Both the position numbers and the translations under genes were made by a program. 64,000 nt of DNA from Flavobacteriales bacterium (GTDB lineage: Bacteria > Bacteroidota > Bacteroidia > Flavobacteriales > Flavobacteriaceae): contig JAFLBS010000012.1 in NCBI GenBank assembly GCA_017303755.1, forward strand, positions 30,752 to 94,751, written 5' to 3'. Below the pieces are notes generated by a model. The model was not told where the DNA came from and did not search any database. It saw only the letters and a list, made by a program, of their open reading frames with translations. This document shows, piece after piece, positions 52,263 to 62,340 of the stretch. How positions within the stretch are numbered: the stretch's first letter is position 1; each line of letters starts with the position of its first letter.

Positions 52263-52475
52263 ATGAAAAAATTACTTGTCGTACTTGTTATACTGTCGTT
52301 CACTTCATTTACCAAAATCAGTGAAAACGTTTACATTTGTGGCCCAAAAGGATCATCAAAATACCACTATACTGAAAACTGTCGCGGACTGAATGCCTGC
52401 AAACACGAAGTAGTAAAAAAATCCTTAAAAGAAGCCAAGGGTTTAGGGTTGACACTTTGTGGTTGGGAAGACTAG
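52263..52475 (+). CDS. Small secreted Cys-rich protein (70 aa)
   Basis: Signal peptide then VYICGPKGSSKYHYTENCRG, C-terminal ACKHEVVKKSL and LCGW. The YxCxxxxxxxYHxxxxCxGL pattern is a small metal-binding module seen in many bacteroidetes; role unknown. Shares the style (Cys/His with an NC pair) of the 37561/37890 proteins. Confidence 0.7.
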   Translation: MKKLLVVLVILSFTSFTKISENVYICGPKGSSKYHYTENCRGLNACKHEVVKKSLKEAKGLGLTLCGWED

Positions 52476-52478
52476 TTA

Positions 52479-53786
52479 CTATTTCAAATACCCTGAATAA
52501 TCCTCTGGCAATACCGCGTCAATATCTCTCAAATATTTATCCAAAGCATCCATAGTGTTGTGACCAGTTATGAGCATTAATTTACTTTTGGCTTCAAACG
52601 GAGTCATGTTTTTAGCAAATTCATTGTAGAGTTTTGTAATGAAGGTATGTCTGAAACTGTACAATCCATATTCTTTACCTAATCCGAAGTGGTCTTTTAC
52701 TTTTTTAAATCGTTTTGAGAAATAATCTCTTTTGTCGGTTTCCGAAGTTTCCCATTCGCCACCAATTCCACTCGGCGTAAAAAGAAAATCTTTTTTGCTA
52801 CCTTTTGAAAGATCAGGTAAATCATTAATCAGTATTTCAGGAATGATTTTAGTTTTTACGGGACTGTTTTTGGCTTTTACATACAGTTTTCGATCTACTA
52901 AGTCAATGTCTTCAAAACGCAAGCGACAAACTTCTATCGGGCGTAAATAATTGTACGAAATGAACTTTACAAACAATAAGAGTGTTGGATCATTTTCTTC
53001 CATATACGAATAAATATCACTCTGCAAAGTGGTGGTGTAGGTTTTATTGCGCTCTGGAGTTGATTTTAAAACATTGATCTTTTTGATGAAATTTTCTTTT
53101 ATGATTTCATTGTCTTCTAAAGTTTGAAAAAGCGAACTCAAATCAATTCGCGTATTGTTTCTTGTTCTCGGACTTGTTTTAATCTGTACTTCATTCAAAT
53201 ACTCAATGGTGATTTTCTTGGTAACGGTTTCAATGGATTTGTTTTCGTGTCCGTGCTCATTCAACCATTTTTCAAATCGAGTAACATTGCTATTAAAGTT
53301 GGGAAAAGAAGTTGTACTCAATACATTTTTCTTCAGCTTCAGAACCAAATCAAAAGCTTCTCGGATAGTTACTAGGTTTGTTGTTTTGAAATTTGAATCA
53401 ACAACTTCATTCTGCAATATAGTGGATTGAGTATTGGTTTCGTTTGAAATACTATCTATCCTATTGCTATTAGGTTGGGATGTTAGCTCTGAATAATTTT
53501 CGATATTTCTATCATAAGGATTGAAACCTCTTTCCAACAAGAGAAGTAAGTTTTTCTGGTATCGTTTTAAAATTTCAATACGTTCATTTTTGGTTTTGAA
53601 CTTATTGACTCCGCCTTTGATGTTGGGTTGACGGGTTAATTTGTTGGATTTAGGATCGCGAAAAGAATAATAAACATACCAATCCTTATCTAAAGCTTTG
53701 CTTTGTTCTGCTTTAGAAAGTCTCGACCATTGTGATAAAAGAACGCCTCCTGTATAGATTTTAGGCTCAGAAAAATTCATTTTCAT
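52479..53786 (-). CDS. Tyrosine recombinase next to tRNA-fMet
   Basis: About 435 residues from the ATG at MKMNFSEPK; longer starts run into the terminator hairpin of the tRNA and are rejected. C-terminal catalytic domain: Arg in YNYLRPIEVCRL, YSFRHTFI (Tyr in place of the first His, then Arg-His), ITGHNT and the nucleophile Tyr in DKYLRDI. N-terminal arm and SAM-like domain present. Position next to a tRNA gene suggests an integrated element, but its far end is not visible. An inverted repeat AAATCG-TGTA-CGATTT lies just before the start. Confidence 0.85.
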   Translation of the reverse strand: MKMNFSEPKIYTGGVLLSQWSRLSKAEQSKALDKDWYVYYSFRDPKSNKLTRQPNIKGGVNKFKTKNERIEILKRYQKNLLLLLERGFNPYDRNIENYSELTSQPNSNRIDSISNETNTQSTILQNEVVDSNFKTTNLVTIREAFDLVLKLKKNVLSTTSFPNFNSNVTRFEKWLNEHGHENKSIETVTKKITIEYLNEVQIKTSPRTRNNTRIDLSSLFQTLEDNEIIKENFIKKINVLKSTPERNKTYTTTLQSDIYSYMEENDPTLLLFVKFISYNYLRPIEVCRLRFEDIDLVDRKLYVKAKNSPVKTKIIPEILINDLPDLSKGSKKDFLFTPSGIGGEWETSETDKRDYFSKRFKKVKDHFGLGKEYGLYSFRHTFITKLYNEFAKNMTPFEAKSKLMLITGHNTMDALDKYLRDIDAVLPEDYSGYLK

Positions 53787-53842
53787 AGCAAAATCGTGTA
53801 CGATTTCGTGTACTGTCTGTAAAAGTAATACAATTTTTGACA

Positions 53843-53873
53843 TAAAAAAAACGGATTGCGTACACAATCCGTT
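53843..53873 (-). terminator. Terminator of tRNA-fMet
   Basis: Stem AACGGATTG/CAATCCGTT followed on the minus strand by TTTTTTT, 22 bp after the tRNA 3' end. Confidence 0.8.
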
Positions 53874-53895
53874 CATTTCAAAGGTTTTGGCCTAG

Positions 53896-53968
53896 TAGCG
53901 GGAACAGGACTCGAACCTGTGACCTTCGGGTTATGAGCCCGACGAGCTGCCTACTGCTCTATCCCGCG
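53896..53968 (-). tRNA. tRNA-fMet (anticodon CAT)
   Basis: 73 nt on the minus strand: acceptor CGCGGGA/TCCCGCT with an unpaired first position, D-arm GAGC-AGTAGGCA-GCTC, anticodon stem with three G-C pairs GGG-CTCATAA-CCC (initiator hallmark) and T-arm ACAGG-TTCGAGT-CCTGT. CCA is not encoded. Confidence 0.9.
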
Positions 53969-54202
53969 CTGTTTCGAGTGCAAATATACAACGAATATCT
54001 TACAAGTCAAGAAAAAAGTTAAAAAATAAAAAAGTATTCTTTAATCTACTGGGTTTTAGCGGTTATTCGAACCAAAATGATTTATAATTAATTAAACCTC
54101 AAAACCAGAAATACTTCATTCCATTAGAAAAATCAAATTATTAAGCTTACTTTTGCCGCTTCAAAAATAAAGCCCTGTAAATGAGCTTCTTATTTCCTTA
54201 CT

Positions 54203-54655
54203 ATGAACATGAAAAAAATTGTTGAGTACAGAGCATTACTCGACGTTACTAAAACGGCCACTTTAAAAGAGTTGAAAACCATCTACCGCAACAGCATGAA
54301 AGACATTCATCCTGATTTGATTGCAGATGAAAACGAACGTTTGGAAGCCGAACAAAAGAGTATTGCTATCATTGAAGCGTATCATTTCTTAGTAAGTATT
54401 GCTCCTGAAACTTTGGAGAAAACAAAAGCTGAATATACCAATACAACTACTACTTCTAATATTGCCGATTTCTATTTGGAAAATGGCGTATTGTACGTGC
54501 ACTTTTTAGACGGAAATTCGTTTGAATATTTTGGTGTTCCTAAACAAACCTACATCAAAATGATCAACGCCGAATCGCCTAGCCGTTTTGCGCGCCGTCA
54601 TATTTACAACCAATTCTTGTACCGCAGCGCTAGTAAATTAGTCGCTGCCGAATAA
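54203..54655 (+). CDS. J-domain plus KTSC-domain protein
   Basis: 150 residues. The N-terminal half is a J-domain (TLKELKTIYRNSMKDIHPDL with HPD at about 35). The C-terminal half is a KTSC-like fold (LYVHFLDGNSFEYFGVPKQT). Such proteins may stimulate Hsp70, but the KTSC partner is unknown. Start MNMKK; a second ATG lies two codons later. Confidence 0.8.
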   Translation: MNMKKIVEYRALLDVTKTATLKELKTIYRNSMKDIHPDLIADENERLEAEQKSIAIIEAYHFLVSIAPETLEKTKAEYTNTTTTSNIADFYLENGVLYVHFLDGNSFEYFGVPKQTYIKMINAESPSRFARRHIYNQFLYRSASKLVAAE

Positions 54656-54879
54656 ATTCTACACCATTACTATTATTTTGATTGTATCTTTGCCTCGTTG
54701 AAGCATTGATTACAAGACAATTACTATATTTTTTTATTTCAATGAATTTTAGGAATGATTTTAGCTAAAAAGAAAATCAAAACTTTCAATTCTAATAGTA
54801 AAAAGTGTATATTTACTTTGCAATCAGAAGATTAGCTTCTCATTTTTACAACAAAAACAAGAAGCAAACCATAGTACAA

Positions 54880-57800
54880 ATGAAATTGATTTCATTTTAT
54901 AGTGTTCTAATTACGTTACTACTCGCTAACGTTGTTTTTTCTTCTACTCCAGAACGAAAGAATGGTGTATTGGCTCTCGTTCCATTATCAGGAACCTATG
55001 CTATTCCGGGTGATTTTGCTACCATAAATGATGCTGCTTTGAGTTTGAATACTAATGGAATTTCAGGTTCTGTCATTTTTAACGTCGCAGCCAATCACAC
55101 CGAAACGGCTCCATCAGGAAGTTCGGCAACTGTCCCAGGCGGAATTGTATTTGGTGTTGTGACTGGAACAAGTGCAACAAGCACCATAATTTTTCAGAAA
55201 AGTGGTTCTGGCGCCAATCCATTAGTTACGGCAGGCGCGAATCATTTTGCGGGCGGAATCATGGATGGCATCATCAAAATTATCGGCACCGACTATATTA
55301 CTTTCGACGGAATAGACGTTCAAGAAAACCCTTTAAACACTGCAACAACGATTGCAAGTAATAACATGACTGAATTTGGTTATGGTTTCTTTTATGCTAA
55401 CGCAATTGCAACGGCAAACGGTTCGCAAAACAATCAAATTCTAAATTGCACAATTACCTTAAACACAGGAAGCACCAATTACCCGAATACTTTTGGAATA
55501 TTCTCAACCACAGCCACAACCTATAGAAACGGCATAACCGCTGCTTCGATTACTAATTTTGCGGGTTCCAACTCGTATAATAAAATCTACGGAAACACCA
55601 TAAATAATGCCAATTTCGGAATTGTAGTAATCGGCTCTAATTCGGCAGTGGCGATGGATTCGGGCTGGGACATTGGTGGAAATTCTTCAACAACAGGAAA
55701 TACCATTTCTAATTTTGGGATTGGAAACGGTACTGCTGCATCAGCTTATTTAAAGTTAGGAACTGTCGTTCAAGGCATAATGGTCAACCAAATAGCTGGC
55801 CACAACACATCGTACAATTCGATTACGAGTACAACAGGAACAGCCACTACTAGTATTGCTCTCATTGGAATTACAAATGGTTGGAACGGAACTATAGTTC
55901 AACCATTAACTAATACTTCAACTTGTAATTTCAACACCATAACCATTACCAATGGCTTATCGGAAACTACTTTTGGTATTTGGTCACGTACAGGAACTTC
56001 TACTTCAAGTAAAACCATCAACAACAACACTATTACTCTTTCTAATACTTCATCATTAGCTGTTGTAAGTAAAACTATGCGAGGTATTTTTCAAGATGTT
56101 GCTATTGGTGAATTAATAACATCTAACAATAACATTACTCTGAGTTATGATAATTCAGATCATACACACGCTGTTTATTTTATTCAAGCGGATGTTGCAA
56201 TTGCAAACAACAGAGAAGCCAACGACAATGTACTTCAAACTCCATTAGGAAAAACGCTGCGTACATCAGGAATTGTCATGGGTATTTCTCACTCAGGCAC
56301 AACCAATGGCGTTTTGAGCATCCAAAGAAACACTATTGTTATTGATAAAGGAAATGTGAGTTCTAATTCTATCTTTTCAGGAATTTATAGTAACGGTTCT
56401 AACTCTTTGACCACTAGTTATGACATTTTAGAGAATAACATCACCCTATTGAATTCCTCATCATCAAATGGAACAACTGCTGTTTCGGGAATTTTCACTA
56501 ATGATGGAACAGCTTTGACCAACAAAATAATTTCAAATAATTCCATTATCATTAATGGTAATAATTATGGAGGAAGTTCAATAGGTATAACAGTGGGTAA
56601 AAGTGGAATTGTAAACTGTACTGCTAACACAATTACCATTTCTAATTTTTCTACAGACATTTATGGCGTTTTATTAACAACGGCTTGTACGACTAATATT
56701 TTGTCATTGAACACGATTACAGTTGCTCCTGTAGGCATGCTCGCGTCTTCTACTATTAGAGGAATAAGCAATGTGGAAGGAACACTTACATGCAACCAAA
56801 ACTCAATAACTCTTGCTCCTACTATTACACCCATTGCAAACACCAATATTTCACTCTTTGGGATTGCAAATAACGTTCCTAACGGTAGTATCTCTGACAA
56901 TATTAAAATTGAAATTTCACCTTCTTCTACCGAACCTACAACAGTAGTAAATTTGTCTTCAACAGGAATATTTAACTCAGGCGCCAATACTATAATTTCA
57001 AACAATAATAGCATATCAATTTCATCCAACACACTTTCTGGAGCAACAACTACCAACGGAATTAACAACAGTGGAGCTTCGTCAACAATATCAAACAACA
57101 ACAACATTACAATAGCCCTAAATTCGAATACAACAACAACGGTTCAAGGAATAGCTAATTCTGGCATCAATACAACCGTTCAGAACAACAATAATCTTTC
57201 TATTCTACTGACAATTTCCAATGGTAACGGAATCGTCAATGGGATCAACAACACAGGTTCAGATTCAACTTTTTCAAATAATCTGAATCTACAGGCAACT
57301 TTAAATTCTAATATTGGAACTGCCAGAATATATGGAATCAACAATACCGCTCTTGCTTCATCTTTTACCAATAATTCAAATTTTTCACTAAACTGTAGTT
57401 CGACAACTAATAGTACATCCACTCGAATTATTAATTCAACTGTAGCATCAACAATAATAGGAAATCTGAATTTGGTTGCCAACGCCAACGCGGGAACAAC
57501 TAGCTCAAGTTTTGGAATATATTCAATAGGCTTAATCGACGGAAATACACTAACTGTAAATTCCGATTCACAAACTGCAATAACAGTTTCGGCCGGAATC
57601 CAATCAGATGCCAATAGTACAGTTTCGAATAATACTATTACAACTGATTTTTACACTTCGTCTGGTGATGTCGTAGCATATGGAATCAATAGTAACAATT
57701 CAAATTCAATCATATCAGGCAACACTATTGATCATACAGCTGTTTCCAACGGAAATCAAGTAGCTGTAACGTGGTTTGCGATGATTTATGGTATTCGAAG

Positions 57801-60800
57801 TTATGGCAACAATTCAACCATTGATAACAATAGAATTGTAAAAGTGTATGGTTCGATGGGAAGAGGAACCACTATTTTTGAAATTGCGGGAATTCTGTTG
57901 GACACTGCCGAAAACAATATGATTTCGAATAATGTGATTAGTAATGTTTCATCGAATGGAACTTGCGACAATCGTACTTATCTCAGCGGAATTTACGCCT
58001 TGACTGGTTCGTACAATCCAACCATAAAAAACAATCGAATTTTCAACATTTCACTCAACAATAATGTGACGGGAACGCATCCTGGACCGGGATTTGCAAC
58101 GGGTCAACCTATTCCTGCCAATACCAATGGAATTTGGGTGCGAATGTCGTTCAACACCGTTATCAACGATTATAAAATTTACAACAATCACATTTCAAAA
58201 TTGTACAATCCGAGTGCTTCAACATTAGGTGGAATATTCGGAATGGCTTTATCTTCAAGAGAAGTCAATCATTTGGTATATAATAATACGATTGTTATTG
58301 GCGATAATTCTAACATTGTTACGAGCAACATCTTGACCAATTTTGGAGCGGCTGCTGTTGGTTATATCAACAGAGTTGGAACAGGTTTAACCGATTTACG
58401 GAACAATATTTTATATGTGAATGTAATGCCAAAAGGTTCGGGTTATGTATCTGCTTTGGCGGCCATCAAAAACCATGATGTAGATTTGGCAACCGCTTTT
58501 ACCAATCCGGGGCAAACTGGAATTCGTCCTCCTAATTATCATACTTCATCTAACAATAACTTATTTTACGCACCATCGGTTCACAATCGTCGCTCTTATT
58601 TTTATTGCGAAGGTAACGGATTTGGTTCTGAATACAACCGATTCAACATCGACCACAACACTGCCGCAATCAACGATCCGAACATCAATGTTGCTCCATT
58701 TACTGGATGCACCAGCTTATACAAAACATTAATGAATGGTGGCGCAAGTAATTTTGGCACTGACGCCGATAGTTATTACGACAATGTAACTCTAACAGAA
58801 GGAAGTGGAGTTGACGAAGGTTATTGGACACCATCGGGTGAAACCTATGCCGAATTGGGTGCGCAAGTTTTATCCTCTGAATACGATTTGGATAGTAAAA
58901 ACATCAGTCGCGGTAGTTCACCCGACATAGGCGCACTACAGTTTTCTGGAACGATTGCAACAGTTCCCGACATCAGTTACGGCCCAATTTCAATTCCTGG
59001 AAGTTGTGGTGCTGTGGTCAGTACGTTAACGTTAACCAACGTTCATATTGTAGATTTGGCTGGAGTTCCCACAATTGGAACTTTAGTGCCACGATTGTAT
59101 TACAAAGTCAATTCGGGCGCGTATACTAGCGTAGCTGGAACTTTAGTATCGGGAACAGGAACTGATGGCTATTGGAATTTCACCCTAACTGGATTATCAG
59201 CTGGAACGATTAGTTATTATGTGATTGCTCAAGATCGATTGACGCAATTGACTTCCAACCCGAGTTTGGGATTAGTAGCTTGCAACGTAAATAATGTAAC
59301 TACTCATCCGACCAATCCAACCACGATTACTATGGGCGGAAGTACTGCTATTTATGCACTTGGCGCTTGGTCTTCTACTCCAACTATTTCCAAAGCCGTT
59401 ATTTTTGATGATAATTTTAGTTCGACTACTTCTATTGAAGCGTGTTCGGTATTGGTCAAAGCTGGAAGAACAGTCGTTTTCAATTCTGCTCACACTTTAT
59501 TGGTACAAAATGAAGTTACGGTGGAACCGGGTGGAACACTGATTTTTGAAAACAATTCGCAACTGATACAAATAGCCAATGTTAGTAATTCGGGCGACAT
59601 CAACTACAAACGAATTGCCATGGTTAAAAGATACGATTATGTGTATTGGTCATCTCCTGTAAATAATTTCAACTTAGATGATTTAAATAGTTCTTTGCCA
59701 ACTGGTCCAAAATACAAGTGGGAACCCACAACACCCAACACCAATGGAGGTTTAGGCAATTGGATCAATGCTCAAGGCAACACGATGGACATCGGAAGAG
59801 GTTATATTGCTCGAAGTCCGGTTACTTACAGCGACACCGTTCTCACTCCTTTTTTGAGTACGTTTATTGGCGTTCCGAATAACGGAGACATTTCCTATAC
59901 CGTTTCAAGAGGCGCCATGACTTCAGCTACTTTGGGAAGTTATACGAGTGCCAATGGTACGCCGTTTACCGAGTTTGATGACAATTTAAATTTAATCGGA
60001 AATCCGTATCCATCGGCAATTAGTGCCAATCATTTTTTATATGAAAACCGACAAGCAAATGGTGGAGTTTTAGCCGGATTCATCAATATTTGGCGTCACG
60101 GAATTGACATTCAAACCGGAGTTACCAATCCGTTTTACGGTTCGTACGTTTACAATTACGATATGAACGATTATCTGACGTACAATTTAGTAGGCGCTAG
60201 TTGTTGCCCAGCCGTTGGTGATTATAAAATTGGCGCTGGACAAGGTTTCTTTGTTCAAATGATCGAAGGAAGTGCAGCATCGGGAACAGTCAATTTCAAC
60301 AATACTATGCGCAGGGATTTGAGTAATGTTCCACATGACAACACTATTTTCTATAGAAATTCTGCCGAAAATTCGGGTTACAGCAATTTAGAACGCCATC
60401 GAATTTGGTTGGATATAGTTAATGAAGACAATCATTCCGACAGAACATTAATTGGTTATATTGATGGTGCGACTAATAATTTTGACAACTTCTTTGATGT
60501 TCCCAACACTAATAAAAATGCTATTTCTGTATATTCATTAACCAATACTACAGCGACTAAAACGCAAGGAAGAATGTTGCCTTTTGATGTGAATGATGAA
60601 GTTCCAATTGGGTATTTTGCTCCCAATTCGGGCAACCTTAATTTTGCTATTGCTGCTGTTGACGGATTATTTGAATCGCAGACTATCTACATCAAAGACG
60701 AACTATTGAACATCACTCACAATTTAAAAACAGCACCGTATCAATTCCAAACGAACAGCGGTTACAACAACACTCGATTCAAATTAATTTACACCAACAA

Positions 60801-61059
60801 TCAATTGAGTTTACCTGAAAATTTGATTGAAAATACTATCGATTTACTTTCTTTTGACAAAAAGATTGAAATTAATTCAAGTCGATTCGCCTTAGAAGAA
60901 GTTAAAATTCACGACATTAGCGGTCGATTGCTTTATTGGAATTCAAAAATTAATTCCAATCAATTAATCATTTCCGATTGCAGCACAAGCGATCAAGTAC
61001 TGTTAGTGGAAATTAAAACCACCGACGGAATAGTAACCATTAAAAAAATAATAAACTAA
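54880..61059 (+). CDS. Giant secreted beta-helix protein with T9SS C-terminal domain
   Basis: 2,059 residues. Signal peptide (LISFYSVLITLLLANVVFSS), then about 1,300 residues of right-handed beta-helix-like repeats (NNTITL, SNNNSISIS, NNGIVV), a fibronectin-like part (LTNVHIVDLAGVPTIG), a large globular section and a C-terminal sorting region (KIHDISGRLLYWNSK, TTDGIVTIKKI) of the type A T9SS class. It is exported by type IX secretion and displayed on or released from the cell. Sequence before MKLISF is not translated, as the upstream frame lacks a signal. Confidence 0.8.
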   Translation: MKLISFYSVLITLLLANVVFSSTPERKNGVLALVPLSGTYAIPGDFATINDAALSLNTNGISGSVIFNVAANHTETAPSGSSATVPGGIVFGVVTGTSATSTIIFQKSGSGANPLVTAGANHFAGGIMDGIIKIIGTDYITFDGIDVQENPLNTATTIASNNMTEFGYGFFYANAIATANGSQNNQILNCTITLNTGSTNYPNTFGIFSTTATTYRNGITAASITNFAGSNSYNKIYGNTINNANFGIVVIGSNSAVAMDSGWDIGGNSSTTGNTISNFGIGNGTAASAYLKLGTVVQGIMVNQIAGHNTSYNSITSTTGTATTSIALIGITNGWNGTIVQPLTNTSTCNFNTITITNGLSETTFGIWSRTGTSTSSKTINNNTITLSNTSSLAVVSKTMRGIFQDVAIGELITSNNNITLSYDNSDHTHAVYFIQADVAIANNREANDNVLQTPLGKTLRTSGIVMGISHSGTTNGVLSIQRNTIVIDKGNVSSNSIFSGIYSNGSNSLTTSYDILENNITLLNSSSSNGTTAVSGIFTNDGTALTNKIISNNSIIINGNNYGGSSIGITVGKSGIVNCTANTITISNFSTDIYGVLLTTACTTNILSLNTITVAPVGMLASSTIRGISNVEGTLTCNQNSITLAPTITPIANTNISLFGIANNVPNGSISDNIKIEISPSSTEPTTVVNLSSTGIFNSGANTIISNNNSISISSNTLSGATTTNGINNSGASSTISNNNNITIALNSNTTTTVQGIANSGINTTVQNNNNLSILLTISNGNGIVNGINNTGSDSTFSNNLNLQATLNSNIGTARIYGINNTALASSFTNNSNFSLNCSSTTNSTSTRIINSTVASTIIGNLNLVANANAGTTSSSFGIYSIGLIDGNTLTVNSDSQTAITVSAGIQSDANSTVSNNTITTDFYTSSGDVVAYGINSNNSNSIISGNTIDHTAVSNGNQVAVTWFAMIYGIRSYGNNSTIDNNRIVKVYGSMGRGTTIFEIAGILLDTAENNMISNNVISNVSSNGTCDNRTYLSGIYALTGSYNPTIKNNRIFNISLNNNVTGTHPGPGFATGQPIPANTNGIWVRMSFNTVINDYKIYNNHISKLYNPSASTLGGIFGMALSSREVNHLVYNNTIVIGDNSNIVTSNILTNFGAAAVGYINRVGTGLTDLRNNILYVNVMPKGSGYVSALAAIKNHDVDLATAFTNPGQTGIRPPNYHTSSNNNLFYAPSVHNRRSYFYCEGNGFGSEYNRFNIDHNTAAINDPNINVAPFTGCTSLYKTLMNGGASNFGTDADSYYDNVTLTEGSGVDEGYWTPSGETYAELGAQVLSSEYDLDSKNISRGSSPDIGALQFSGTIATVPDISYGPISIPGSCGAVVSTLTLTNVHIVDLAGVPTIGTLVPRLYYKVNSGAYTSVAGTLVSGTGTDGYWNFTLTGLSAGTISYYVIAQDRLTQLTSNPSLGLVACNVNNVTTHPTNPTTITMGGSTAIYALGAWSSTPTISKAVIFDDNFSSTTSIEACSVLVKAGRTVVFNSAHTLLVQNEVTVEPGGTLIFENNSQLIQIANVSNSGDINYKRIAMVKRYDYVYWSSPVNNFNLDDLNSSLPTGPKYKWEPTTPNTNGGLGNWINAQGNTMDIGRGYIARSPVTYSDTVLTPFLSTFIGVPNNGDISYTVSRGAMTSATLGSYTSANGTPFTEFDDNLNLIGNPYPSAISANHFLYENRQANGGVLAGFINIWRHGIDIQTGVTNPFYGSYVYNYDMNDYLTYNLVGASCCPAVGDYKIGAGQGFFVQMIEGSAASGTVNFNNTMRRDLSNVPHDNTIFYRNSAENSGYSNLERHRIWLDIVNEDNHSDRTLIGYIDGATNNFDNFFDVPNTNKNAISVYSLTNTTATKTQGRMLPFDVNDEVPIGYFAPNSGNLNFAIAAVDGLFESQTIYIKDELLNITHNLKTAPYQFQTNSGYNNTRFKLIYTNNQLSLPENLIENTIDLLSFDKKIEINSSRFALEEVKIHDISGRLLYWNSKINSNQLIISDCSTSDQVLLVEIKTTDGIVTIKKIIN

Positions 61060-61076
61060 CATAAACGCTTAAAACC

Positions 61077-62330
61077 ATGAAAAGAACGTTAGTACTCATT
61101 ACTGGATTATTTTTATCCTTAACTATGCATTCACAAGTCAGTATTGGTGCGCCAACTCCAAATACAGCAGCCAATCTAGATGTAACATCAACCGATTTGA
61201 ATGGCAACAAAAGAGGAATGCTGATTCCGAGACTCAACTTACTCAGCACCACTGATGCTACAACCATCAACAGCGGAAACGTAAACAGTTTGTTGGTCTA
61301 TAACGAAGCCACTCAAGCAGATGTAACGCCAGGTTTTTACTATTGGTACGTAAACAAATGGGAACGCATTGCTCCTTCGTCAGAAGTAAACGAAACATCA
61401 ACGCAATTGGCATTCGACACTACAACCAATATTTTAGATTATGATAATGAAGACGGGAATAATCCGCTAATTGACCTGAGTTCACTAAAAATTGAACCTT
61501 GGCAAGTGGAACAAACTACAACTCAAGCCTCGGTTAATACTCAAAACATTTACCAGTTGGGAAATGTGGGTATCGGAACCAACGATATGTTGACCGGGAC
61601 AGCTTTGGATGTTCGAGGTGCCATTAGAGGTGGAATTGCCAATTCGGGAACTGTTGGAGCCAATTCTGCAGCATTCGGAACCAACAATACAGCTTCAGGA
61701 AGCAACTCATCAGCAACCGGAATCAATAATGATGTGTTTGGAAATGTTTCGGGTGCGATTGGAAACAATAATACGGTGAATGCCAACAATGCCATGGCAA
61801 TCGGAATTGACAATGTGGTGAATGCCGAAAAAAGTTTTGTTGTTGGTGAAGGAAATGTCGTTGCTGGATTGTACGCATCTGCCATGGGAAGAGAAAATAT
61901 TGTGAGTGGTGAAAATGCTGTGGCTCACGGTGCAAATAATGAAACATTAGCTGATTTTTCATACACTTTGGGCGTTGGAAACATTTCAGGCGCAATGGGA
62001 AGTATGGTTTTTGGACGTTACAATGTGTTGACAGGTGGAAATCCAACCGACTTTTTAGTGCCTGACGATCCATTTTTTCAGTTATCAAATGGAACGAGTC
62101 CGATCAACCGTTCGAACATTATCACAGTTTTGAAAAACGGTAGAAGTGGTTTTGGCAACATGAATGCGCCACAAGCTACTATTCATATTTTAAAAACTAG
62201 TACCGATTTGACTCCAGCGATTATTGAAGGCTGTCAAGTATATGCAGATAATGCTGCTGCAACTGCTGCTGGCGTTCCTGTTGGCGGTTTGTACCGAACT
62301 GCAACTGGAGTTTTAATGGTTCGTTATTAA
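61077..62330 (+). CDS. Secreted protein with YadA-head-like repeats
   Basis: 417 residues with signal peptide (LITGLFLSLTMHSQ), a beta N-terminal domain (TPNTAANLDVTST) and a central set of about eight left-handed-roll units of the form AIGxxNxVNAxxA, like heads of trimeric autotransporters. A C-terminal domain GAxHILKTSTDLTPAIIEG type ends the protein. It lies 17 bp after the beta-helix gene and 10 bp before the next, so the three are one operon. Confidence 0.75.
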   Translation: MKRTLVLITGLFLSLTMHSQVSIGAPTPNTAANLDVTSTDLNGNKRGMLIPRLNLLSTTDATTINSGNVNSLLVYNEATQADVTPGFYYWYVNKWERIAPSSEVNETSTQLAFDTTTNILDYDNEDGNNPLIDLSSLKIEPWQVEQTTTQASVNTQNIYQLGNVGIGTNDMLTGTALDVRGAIRGGIANSGTVGANSAAFGTNNTASGSNSSATGINNDVFGNVSGAIGNNNTVNANNAMAIGIDNVVNAEKSFVVGEGNVVAGLYASAMGRENIVSGENAVAHGANNETLADFSYTLGVGNISGAMGSMVFGRYNVLTGGNPTDFLVPDDPFFQLSNGTSPINRSNIITVLKNGRSGFGNMNAPQATIHILKTSTDLTPAIIEGCQVYADNAAATAAGVPVGGLYRTATGVLMVRY

Positions 62331-62340
62331 TTGCATTGAA

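Noticed and set aside
54805-54879. Earlier start for the giant secreted protein
   Set aside because: The signal peptide begins at MKLISFYSV; the upstream part has no export features.
56661-57614. Long minus-strand frames inside the giant secreted protein gene
   Set aside because: Antisense shadows of Thr/Asn/Ser-rich beta-helix repeats.
61550-62088. Overlapping minus-strand frames in the YadA-head-like gene
   Set aside because: Antisense shadows of repeat DNA; no start or promoter.
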